A stretch of DNA of 64,000 nt from assembly GCA_964304625.1 (NCBI GenBank), contig OZ199838.1, positions 558,001-622,000 on the forward strand, written 5' to 3'. The position numbers and the translations under genes were made by a program. Below the pieces are notes generated by a model. It searched no databases and was not told where the DNA came from. It saw only the letters and a program-made list of their open reading frames with translations. Shown one piece after another: positions 32,631 to 44,800 of the stretch; the stretch's first letter is position 1, and every line of letters starts with the position of its first letter. The stretch comes from Kudoa neothunni (taxonomy: Eukaryota; Cnidaria).

Positions 32631-34108
32631 ATGAGGGTCCCTTACTTCGTACTCTTCACCGTGTTTATATTCATAATGAAGGTAGGATCGTTACCGTCGT
32701 TCGATGAATTAGTTCAAGTAAAGAATTGGGATTTTATAAATAATTCACATCTTATGATAGAAAATGAAAAATACCTTCAATAATAAATATAACAATTTTG
32801 TAATTATTATTGTGATCATTTCATTTTTCAACCGTATATTAGGAGAAATTAGTTGAAAATCTTACTACTCCATCCCGTATTTGACCTAGAATTTTTTAAA
32901 GCATAATACTCTTTCTTTAGATCTAAAAGCATCAAAGAACCTAAAAAACACTAATGATGCCATTAAAGCGTCTTTGCTGGGAAGATTGAAAAGTAACATA
33001 ATTATTAGAATAGAGGACCACCTTTTAAGCATAATTAAGATTCTCATTTATTTCTGATATATTTAGCCAACTTTATCAAACTTAATACATACTCGGATAT
33101 GGAATATTATTTTGAAGTGATTTTACCCGAGAATACCTGTATTAATTTGAATGGTATTATCATTGAATATGAATTCGAAAGCAATTCTAGGGTATACCAA
33201 AATTTATAAAATTTAAGATTGCTTGCACTTCACTCCATCTAGATTCTTACACAAGAAAATATGACCATGGAGATGAATTATCATTTTAAAGATTCTAAAA
33301 TGAGTAATTGGACCACATTACATTACTCAGCGAAAGAAATATTGAACGAAAACACCAAAAGACTATTTGTTGAGTTTTCGAACAATAAAAGTAACTATTA
33401 AACCTATTTAAATTTAGAAACTTTGGTTGATTATCTAATTATGTATATAGCGTTGATTTGTTCCAAACAAATTGAAATAATATCCATCCATGTTTTATTT
33501 GTATTAGTAGAACCTTCTATTTCTAACTCAACTACTTTCTATGGTATAACAAAACGAATGACATATTTTGGCGTTTTTTTTAAAAATGTAACAATTCTTT
33601 CTAGAAAAATACAATCACTGGAATATGCAATTTAAAAAATGGTTGAGATCAACAGATGCCACTTTAAACTATACTGTTATCTCCAATAACCAAGCCACTT
33701 ATTTTCATCATGATGAAGTAGGCCGACAAAATTTTAATTATTTGTTTGGTATAACTAACTGTTTGTCTAATAAAGGGATGCCATCCAATCAATTATAATG
33801 TTCCTATTGAGTTTTTCATCAAGAATGAGCAAGTTACACATCCCAAATGGATCACCATAAAAATATGCGAAGGAAATTGCAGTCAAAATCTACCCAACCG
33901 TCTATCTAGTGCCACTATTCAGCAATTGATTGCTCGGCGAATTAGACAGATGTATGGAACAGACGTAATCCAACCACAGCCTATTTGTTGTGTTCCAAAA
34001 GAAACAAAATTAATTGCAATAGAGTATGTGGTTACCAATCGTGATGGATTCAGTAAAAAACGTTTCGTATTACCAATTTCATCGGCAACAACTTGCCATT
34101 GCAGATAG
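32631..34108 (+). CDS. TGF-beta superfamily ligand precursor
   Basis: Secreted growth factor with signal peptide, propeptide and C-terminal cystine knot. MRVPYFVLFTVFIFI (32631) is a good signal peptide. Inferred exons: 32631 to about 32721; about 32843-32882; 32921 to about 32993; 33068-33190; 33242 to about 33391; 33451-33551; 33606-33717; 33778-34108, joined in phase by introns of mostly 40-120 nt. The propeptide includes a WTTLHYS segment resembling the conserved W-x-x-FDVT strand and a KKWLR motif. The mature domain has seven cysteines in family order: GCHPINYN (C1), CEGNC (C2, C3), ICCVPKETK (C4, C5) and CHCR at the very end (C6, C7). C4 of the knot, normally used in the interchain disulphide, is present, so a dimer is expected. 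No clear R-x-x-R furin site is seen before C1. BMP, activin or TGF-beta subgroup not resolved. Confidence 0.88.
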
Positions 34109-35890
34109 TTTTTTGGTGCTTAAACTAGCAATTTTTTAATTGAATTATTGTCTCTATCAATATTTCATCCAAATAAATATTTGACATGCCTACGTAATTT
34201 TTTGCGCATCATTAAATAATGTATTTTTTGTAAAATTAATTTCTCTAATTGACACTTGAATAAAATATATAATGGAGACCAAATAAGCTCAAGATTTCTC
34301 TTTTACATTTTAATTAGTTTGATATAAACATTTCAATTTTAGAAATTTAAATAAACTCCGATAATTATAAAATTGACAATTTTCCAAAATTTTCAAAACT
34401 CTCTTTTTGTAACTCAAATAATCATTATTCCAGCAGACAGATTTTTTGTTGAGTATAACATTGACTTTGTGGATGATAATTTAACTGATCTTTTATACCT
34501 AAAAGAATCTAATAATGACACCTACAAAGAAAATAATGTTTTGATTGATTCTATTAATTCACTCACTGATAAATATAAATATAAATTCATGGAGGTCGAT
34601 TAAACCAATAAGACAATCTTCTTTAGAAAAATACGGCGATTTTTTTTAACGAATAAAGATATTATTAATTCAAAATATCTTTAATACCATTCTTTTGAAA
34701 ACTTGTGTCTGCATTATTCTTAAAGATAATATCATAGTATTTTAACATATGGGAATAAAAGTGTAAAATATTAAGACGATGATATAGTTGTATATTATTT
34801 AATTTTTGTTTTGAAGATGGTGCCTCATGGATTCAGTATGACTTATAATGACAAATTCATCAAACAAAAAATTAAAATATTTCTTTTAAAATTTTACAAA
34901 ATAAAATATGTAGCAAAAAAAAATAAATGATAATAAAAAAATAGAAAATATTACATTTAAAAAAGATTGAAATATCGATGTCGAATATTTAGCGAACTAC
35001 AAAAATTTGCAAATACCAATATGCATTACGCAATAAATTATCCATTAATAATAATCCGCCAAAACAAATTTCATTTCGAAAGATTATTCCCAATTAATAA
35101 ATTTTTTATTAACTATTATTTTAGTTATTTACAAATTTTCTCGATTAATAATCACATCTTTAAGCAATTTAGGAGACAATTAATCAAATAATATCCAATA
35201 ATTACTTCTAATTATTTAGCATTTTTACTATAAAAATTCATAATACTAAAAATAAATATATTGCTTCACTTATAATAAAATTTAAATGAAAAAAATCCAT
35301 GAGGATGGAGAAATTTTCAATATTCTACATACCTGAACAATAACTGTTTATAATGTATAATGATTTATTGTTAATTGTTTTTCATTAAAATATCATTTAA
35401 AAATAAAATCAACATTTAAATTCACGAATTGTATTCACATTCACATTCCGTCATAGTGAAATTCTGAAATTCTGAAATCAATGTTTAACATGGGGATTAC
35501 ATTATTGAATACACACCTTCATATACCCGATTAGAAGAAAAATTTATTTTTAAAATTTTAATACGCCCCAGATGAGAAGAGTATATAAGATTTTGTAGAA
35601 TCGTTTTCCACGATAAAAGTCGTAAAAAACTCTAAAAATGCAGGAGCCACATGTTCCACAATAGTCAATAGAACAGCATATATGATATTAAATTGATGAC
35701 ACATTACGAAATTCAATGCAAATAATTAAAAAATTCATATTATAAAGATAATCATAGAGTTTATTAATTAAACGCATCCGAGATATTAAAATTAATAAAT
35801 GTATGATAAAAATAATGGTAACTTTTCTATCAATACAGATGGCGCGCAGTAAATTTCGCGCATATTCCAAGAACCCCCGTTTTATATCCC
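34109..35890. other. Intergenic region between TGF-beta ligand and RAD50
   Basis: AT-rich. Two short open frames (34373-34603 and 34967-35191) lack family signatures; the first has a somewhat protein-like Asp/Asn-rich end but no partner exons. No repeat array seen. Confidence 0.5.
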
Positions 35891-38800
35891 ATGTCTAAAA
35901 TTGAAAGCATTTCAATCCAAGGAATTCGTAGCTATAATCCAGCCGCGTCGAATAATATCACTTTTGATGGGCCATTGACGATTATACTTGGCCCTAATGG
36001 CTCCGGGAAAACTGTAACAACTAAACACTCCATTGAGATCCATATTTTTGTATTCACTAATAGACAGTTATTGAATCTCTTAAATACGTAACTACTGGGG
36101 ATGTTCCCACTGGATCGAAGCTCAATACATTTATTCACGACCCAAAAGTTTGTTTTTATTAAGTTGAATTCTAAATGTCCAATTATAAGGTTCACGGGAA
36201 GAGTGAGGTGAAAGGAATAGTAAAATTGGAATTTTGTGATGTTTCTTCAAATTGTTGTGTGTGCACGAGATCATTGGTATCGACACAGAAAGTATTGTTT
36301 TGATTGTTAAGTTTGAGAAATTTGTGGCATAGGGCAAAAAAAACCGAAGCCAGGTCACTCGAGGGTAGTTTATGTTACAGTGATAAGAATGGGAAAGTAA
36401 TTATAACAACTTTCTGTAGTTGCTATTAGTCACGCTCTAAATAAACAATAGGTTATCAGTATGAGTTCTCGTTGTGTAGACCTTTCCAGTGAAGTTATTG
36501 CCTGCGTTTTTTGTAGTTGATTTCGACGAAATTTTTTCAGATGGTTTCCAGATTGGGGGTGTCTAAGGCGTTATTGGAAAATGTTATTTTCTGCCATCAA
36601 GAAACTTCCACATGGCCTCTTAGTGAGCCAAAAATACTCAAAGAAAAGTTTGATGCTATTTTTTTCCGCCACCAAATACATCAAAGCTCTCGAGAGTATT
36701 AGAGATACCCGAAAACATCAGGTACATTTAACGGCTCTTTAAAAAATAATTTTTTATTAATTTTAAAGATGGTCAATGTGAAAGATATGAGAAATGAATT
36801 GGTGCATTTGGAGAATAAAAAGAAAAAATTGGAAGAGGTATATTTTGAATTAATAGCTTCTATGAACGTTATATTGTGCAGAAAATTTGTTGTTGTTGTT
36901 ATTATTATTACTTTTTTTTAGCTGAGAGCTACTCTAACCGACAATAAAATCAAATACGGATTAGCTCATGTGAGATAGAAACGTTGGAAAAGCAATGGCA
37001 AGAATGGAAAGTGAGTTTAAACGATTAGTTTTAGCATATAATGTTGACTCGGTTGGATTTAGTCAAAGATGGATAAAGTGGATTGTTTACTGAATAAAAT
37101 CACAAAAAAATCGGAGAAAAATTTGTAATTTATCATTAAATATTATGGGTGTGTTATGAGAGTTGCAATTAGCTAAGTATCGTGTCCAGATTGATATGAA
37201 GAAAGTAATGATTGAAAAGCTGAATGAGAAAACCACTACTATACTTGATCTCCCGTTGGAACAGCTGGAAAATGAACTGACTGATCTTATCCAAAATCAG
37301 GGTGATCAAGATTGTGCATTAGCCAAAGTTATTTAATATTATCAAATAAATAAATAAACAAACAAATTATTTTTGATAGTGTTCGGAAAAAGAAACCCGC
37401 TTAAAAAATAAAATTCATGATTTGGATCAATCTATTTGTGAACTTCGAGTTGATTTAAACAACCAACATCTCATCTACAGAAATGTACTTGAAGACTTTG
37501 AATGTCTGAAATCACTTTTGTCGGATGTTTCCAACACATACCACATCGACGCAAATATTAGCGAACTTTCTCTCGAGAATATTGATCTAATAACCAATGT
37601 AGTATCTGAGATCAAGTCATTTTTTTATAACAACCTGAGCAAACAACGAACTGAACTAGATCAGTTGAAGGAGAAGCTATTGACCGAAGAAAATGATCTT
37701 AATCACGCTACTTTGAACGCCCATAAACGGAAAAATGATTTGAAACAGCAGCTGGGATCCAATCAGTCTTTACAGCATCAACTTGAACAACAGCGCACCA
37801 ATTTATTCACGTTGAATAAGAATACCGATAATAACACAAAGAAGAAGATTTTAGGGCAGCTTGAAGAAAATAATAATTGCGTATCAACTCTCCAAGAGGA
37901 ATTAGAGGAGTTAACCTCAAATGATAACTCGCTCAAGTCTCAGTTCGCTGAAGCCACCAATGAATATCTGCGTCTAAAAAAACTCCATAATGAATTGCTA
38001 AAAAATGCATCTACTATGATGATATTGGAGGAATGCCAAAAAAAACTCACAATTCAGACTGAAAATTTTGAAAAAATGTATTTGTTTATGCAGACTTGGA
38101 TTTATTTTTTCAAAAATTTGAAGATTTTGAATATTTCATAAAAATTATGATGATTAAATATGGATATTTAAAAGAAATTGATTTTAAATGTTTTCAAACA
38201 AAGGATACTATCTTTTTTAGGTGTAATGAGAGTGGATATGAAGATGTAAAATGTCTAGAATTAAATTCCTGTACCAATCAGAAATTGAACGATTTAAACA
38301 AAAAGACAAAATCCAGCTTAGATGAAGCGCTATCCGAATGTAGCCAACTGAGTGGTGACCTCTGTATTGTCGACTACAAAATTGATGCACTTGACTCTGA
38401 GCTGTTAGAAATAAGGTACATATTTTTTGTTTTTTTGATCTATTAAATTATGATAAATGTTATGATGGTTATATTAGCGATAAAATTGAAGATGCTAAAA
38501 AATCTGAACAGATATTTATAGAAAAGTTAACTTCAATCCATGGTTCCTACGATAATATCGACCACATCCTTGGCAACTACCAAAATACACTTAGAAACAA
38601 TAAAGAGTAAACATTTTGAATATTTTTATTAACTCAAGCATTAAAAGTATAATTTAACTCATATGTTGATCTATAAAGAACTTTTTAAACTTTAGGCTAA
38701 TTTTATAACAACAATTTAGGTCAGGGGTAATTTGGAATGACATCCAAATTGGATATAGATAATTTTTGCATAATGCGGTTCGTTACGTACTTAAGGATTT

Positions 38801-41800
38801 TTTAATGAATTGTATTTTTGGGAGTAATGCACTCAATTAAGGTGTTACAATAATGTTGAAAATGTTTTGAGGAATAAGAATTTAACTACTATTTATAAAA
38901 CTATTATCAGTCTCTTTTTCTTATGGCTCATTTATCTTTTAATGATGAATACTTGAATAAATATACAACCTTATGTGGATATGAATTTAGTTGCCAAGTT
39001 AAGGTTGTTTTGTTTACAAGGTTAAACTGTTGGTGCAACTTGCTAGGTTGTGAAGTTCGGGCAGGTTAGACCTTCCTCATTTATAAATTATGATGTAGGA
39101 ATTGTAACGTCATGTTATGCGAATTACGTTTATGCGGTAATATGGTATTTTAACACCAGAAACATCCTCGGTTTGAAGTAACCGTACCTTGGGATAACCC
39201 AGAATTAGTCTGGAAAAGTCGTTTGAATGTGGTCGTTGACTCTATGGAAACCCCCTACTGGGGTTTATTTCGTTCCTCTACCACGGCTTTTATGAGCAAC
39301 CGAGATCTATCACTCGGCCAGGCTTTCCTCCCAGCTGCAAGGAAGATCACAAGTTTTCGATTTCAGATTAGGAGTACAGGAAAGTCCGGACTTTGCCTCG
39401 AACTCGCAACTTCACAGTATTGCGAGCCATACCTAACACTACTGTGCTATATTTTTCAGGCTTCCATGCCCATGTTTTGGTGGTAAATTTGAAAAAATTG
39501 TTGAGAACCCCTGCTCTAACTTATATATAAATTAATTTTTTAAGACATAAATAAGTAAACTGCAACATTTACTTATATCGAAGATATATGTAGCGCCATA
39601 TATTATACAACTAATAATTGTAAGATTATTACTTAGTGAGTTTGTAATGTTATCAATTTTTTATGTATTTTAAAAATTATTTATTATCCTTGATGTGTTT
39701 CTTACAAAAATGTCAGTGTCAATATGGATTATTGTGTTCCTAATATTTTTGTTATATTAGGGATTTAGATGAAAACATTTATGAGAATCAGTTAGAAATT
39801 ACTATTAATTTTATTATAATAGATCTGATAAGATGATTAAAATTAGTTTTTTGTTTAGTATTTCGTATAATTAAAGGGTAATTACATTATTTGTGAAATA
39901 AAGTAATCTAATCAAATAGATATTATAAAAATTGGTGTCACGAAGATTCAAGATTTTTGTTGGCAGAAATTTAGTTTACTTAATTGTATGTAACATTTTT
40001 TTAAATGAGTAATTTGTAAACAATTTCTATATCACTGTATTAACTTTTTGCCCTAAACTGTTTTATTCGGCTCAAAACAACGGTCCAATTAATTACTTGA
40101 TAAACATTTTTTTTACAACAAAGTGATTATTCTATAGCTACATAATGTTGTTATCCTTTTTTTAAATGAAGATGTTGGTAAAATAAAAGGTTTGTATTTT
40201 AACTCCTTTCTAATAAATAATAGAAAATTAAAATTGAAAACTTTCTTAGCGTTAAAACATCAAATAAGGCATTGCAAAGTTAGACTACATTTTATTCTTA
40301 TTTAGAATGTTAATTTGATCATAGATAGAAATGTGAATATGATTATTCATTGGAGGTATCGTTTGTTTGTTATATTTTACCATGCTTATATCGTTTTATT
40401 TTAAAGTATGATTTTATTATCAGTTATTTTAATTTATGAATTTAATGATTATTTTATTATTTCTGGGAAAAAATATTATGTTTCCTATAATTTATTTTGT
40501 ACATTATTAAGAAATTAATTGAATTCTTGACGTGTACATTAAGAAAGATAGAATATTTTTAAAATTCCCCTCTCTTTACTGGCTAAAAATATTAAGAACT
40601 GAATATATTATGTTTTCTTAGCTAATAAGTTGTTTTCTTTAAATTAAATATTATTGTGAGTGTTTCAATCACCGTTTTATTATAATGAAATGCCCAATTT
40701 AGTGATTTGACAAAGTTACGAGCGTCCAAAGAAATCTACAAAGTATATGTTGATTCGTTGAAGATGGAGCTGGATGACAGAAGTTGTTGTCCACTTTGCG
40801 AAAGAGCATTTCAACATGAAAATGAAATGAACGATATGGCTTTAAAAGTATCTGCTTTATATAAACAAATAAATATTATTACTTGTTTATTTTAAAGCTT
40901 AAGAATAAGCAAGAAAAGTTGAGCGAATCTGAAATGATATTAGTTCGTGAAATCACTACGCTTGAAAACAAAATCGATGAGCTAACTGATATTTCTCAAG
41001 TTCTCCCATTCAAAATAAAATATTTTTTTTCATATTAATTAAAGACCCATATTGTGTCTATTCCTGAACTGGAAAATAAAAAAGTTTGTGTTGTTTCCGA
41101 GTTGGAGCTTCTGAAAGAAGAAAAGAACGACGTAGTCCGTGTTGTTTGATATTTTTGAATATTGCTGAATATAGCTGGAAAAAAATTTGAACAATAAAAA
41201 GGAAGAGAAAACCACGCTGGAGGCAAAACTAACGCATATTTCCAATATTTGTGAAAATTATCATAAAAGACAATTGTTAATGTCTAAATTGTCTGATCTT
41301 CAAAACCAGCTGGCCCTGGCAGATTGTAACGTATTGTTATTGGTATATATTTTCAATTCTTTTAGATTCTGAATTGGAAAGTTCCTCAACAACAAAGGAA
41401 CATCTTGAAAAAGCTGAACAACAAAAGTATATTATAATGACTAATTGAGAAGGTTTGAGTGTATTAACCCTCAAATATCATAGAAATAATATTCAGGAAA
41501 ATTTGAATCAGAATAGAGATTTGATGTTATCTAAACAGAAACTGATTTACGAAAAAAATCAAAAAATCAATACGCTCACCAAAGATCTGGTAATTTGTTT
41601 TTATTAATCATTTTTATTTTTTCGACCAATAGAATGATACTGAGCGCACATTGGCTACAATTAAGGAGTTAAACAACAGTATTGTTGAATTGGAGTCGAA
41701 AATCCAACAAACAACTATCGAAATTGATTCAATAAAAGAGGATATCTCAGTGATGGAAGAATGCATATCGAAGCAAAATCTTAAGGTTAACAGAAAAAGA

Positions 41801-44800
41801 CAAACCATCCTCGAATTTTCAAATACCCTGACACAAACAACCAATCGCTACAACAACTGTATTCTTGATATTGACAATCGCTTCAGTCGCATATTAAAGT
41901 ACGAATGTTGTTGTCGCTATAAATTTCCCTCTAAAAAATGTTTTAACGCCTAACCTATGATCTACTACATACTTTTCATGGGTTCTCTAGTGCAGCTTAA
42001 GAGTTTTAAGAAGCAAGACCTCCCTAAATTGCGGATTTTAAATGCATAAATGTTATCAGTAAAAGTTTTTTTCTAATTTTTTAAGCATTTTGAAATAAAT
42101 ATTGTTTAAATAATTAATAATATGATTTTTTTGGTAATTTAGATTACAATATACAAATATATTTAATTTATGCCCATTTTCTTTTAAATATAAAATTCAA
42201 TTAATCTGTGTTGTAATCTTCCTAGCTCCTCAAAGTCCATTATACATTTATTGCTTTTAAATTCAAATTGACTCCAGGTTTTTATTGCATCTTTAAATTC
42301 GACAATAAATTATTTAGTCGAGGGCAAATTAATAATAATTTATCGACAAGTATGTGTCGTATATTCGTCAAGATTTGCACTGCGTGTAAACATAATTGTT
42401 CGAATTCGACTGAATATGTTGATGTAGGTGTGATCTATGTGTTTGTCGTCTTGGACTTCAGTTGCAACGAATTAATGGGCTAACTCAATTATTGAGACTT
42501 AAAAATGGTTTGAATTTTGTTTAATAAAATATTATCTGTTTAAACTCAAACATAGATTTCGAATCTTACTCGCTTAACTCTAATTTAGTATATAACATCT
42601 GAAATAACCTCGCTCCATATCCAACATTTTTTGTAAATAATGTTATGTCATTTATGTCACATAATTAATAACTTTTCCTTAAATAATCCATTGTATGAAG
42701 TTCTTCGTAGGATGTTATTTGAAATAATGGCATCTGATTCGTATAATTAATTATCTTTATAAAGGTACATTTTACCTTAACTTGCTCAGAAATATTCCAT
42801 GGTCTTCCATTAAATTATCATTCAGCCTTTTACATTAGTTAAGCCAGATTAATAGCGACTATAAAAGTAGGTAAACTGATAGTTGCCAATGAATCATAAA
42901 GAACAACAATGTGAATTTAATAGAGCTTGATTGGATTTTTCGTGTGTTAGTTAGTTTTGAAATTAATTAATTTTTATGAATGTTTTTGTTGTTGGAACCC
43001 CTTTCATTTTATCACTAGGTGATGCAAAGTCTAATAAATTTTGTACTATGACTCCTCTCTACTCTTTAAAACGTATTTTGTATTTTTTTAACCGATTATG
43101 TAATAATTAATAACAACTCTGTTTATCCCATACATTCTCACTAACCTTCGATACATTACAAACTTTCACGTTATTACTTTTATATTTTTAAATTCGCACT
43201 CCATAATAAATTTGTTCTTACTAAAATTTACTCGCAGATTTTGCAATTATGGTCTCATTTTTTAATTCATGGATAACACACTTTTCTTCATCAATGTTTT
43301 GTTTAATTTCATAGGGTTTTATAGCACTTTATCGAATTGTATTGGTATTAGGCTAGGTTTTTAAATAGACATAAGTTTCAATTAAACAGTATATATTATA
43401 AAATGGGATTCAAGTAAGTTTGGTATTTTCATTAAACTCTAAACCCAATAACCATCAATATTTATATCAGGAACCTCAAAATCGAATCATATATTTCGCC
43501 ACCACCAAGAGGCAAAAGGTTTTTGTTGGCTAACACAAAATTAGCTTAGTTAATAAACTTCGATAATTAATACATTAATTTATTTATAATACTAGGGCAT
43601 ACTTAGTTTCTGTTTTAAAACTACATTGAATATATATAAGTTCATTTAACATTAATATAAAGTGAATATAAACTGTCATCTTAAAAGACCCTTCTTAGAT
43701 CGCGATATGTTAATTTCTATTGAAGTTGGATCATCTAATTTACTTCACATAATGAAAGGATTTTATAAATTTTTGTTAGATTTGATAATGGTGAACACAG
43801 CAATCTTATTGAAAACAAGAATAATATATTATCGAAAAAAATGAGAAAGCTAGAAAAAAAGAAACAAAAAATCAACAAGAAAACAGCCCAAATTAACGAT
43901 ATCAAGGAAAACATCACCGAATTCAATGTTAAAACCTATGGCTTCAATTTTCCTCAATAATTTTTCACATAGACTAAAATAAGACTCTATCAAGACAACA
44001 TTGAACTGAATAAACTCCATTGCGAAATTGATCATTTATCTTTAAGAATAACTGACCTAGATGATAAAATAAAGACGCTTGGAGATAAAAATGATGCGGA
44101 AAAGTATTTTTTGTAAATGTGCGTATATGCTTAACATTTTTATAGGAATAAACTAAACATTAGTCAAAACATTGAAAGTATTAAAGAGAAAGTTATTAAA
44201 AATTCAATTAATTTTTCGTATGGGAGCCCATCAACATTCTTAATATTTAGATTTTTCATTCCAAAGGCGTAGCGGAAGGTTTGCAATGTCAAATAGATCA
44301 CCTTGAAAAGGAAATCGATAGTTCATTTTATACAGATGTTGATATGTTATATCACAAAAAAACATCTCTACTAAAGGTATTGAATTAACTTAAAATTGAG
44401 AGTGGCATAATTTTATATTTTTTAACATAATTAAATTTCTATTGTATACCCAATATAGCTCTTAATTTTTTTCTTCAATTTTTTGTTGAAAGAATACTAT
44501 TGATTTTCATTTTTAAATTTTTTAAAATTATGTATAAAAATAATGTATTTTATATTTTTAAAGCGAACTGTGACACTAAGAAGTCTTAAAATTAACTTTA
44601 ATTTATCTTCCGAGTGTTTTGTGGGTCCATTAGACCTCAAACAATATTAAAGATTAGTTTTTGTCCCCTTCCAATCTTCCAAATTTTTCTAAAACTCTGT
44701 ATATTCTTATGAAATATCTTTCAATATATGCCTGCCAAATAAGTTTTAAATTATCATTATTGAATGAAAAATAAACTAAAAATAATACACTTGGTTCTTT

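Noticed and set aside
33391-33419. A 27-nt intron in the TGF-beta gene
   Set aside because: An alternative acceptor 33 nt further on gives a 60-nt intron in the same phase and removes an awkward hydrophobic stretch, so the ultra-short version is unlikely.
34373-34603. 76-codon frame ending in a Asp/Asn-rich stretch
   Set aside because: Somewhat protein-like but isolated between two well-defined genes, with no recognisable family or exon partner.
39223-39486. 87-codon frame in a RAD50 intron
   Set aside because: Lies in GC-richer sequence that looks like inserted repeat DNA; no transposase or host motif seen.
38723-39515. Possible hAT element from CAGGGGTAATTTGG to TTGAGAACCCCTG
   Set aside because: Only the first seven bases of the ends match when inverted and the flanking 8 bp do not form a duplication.
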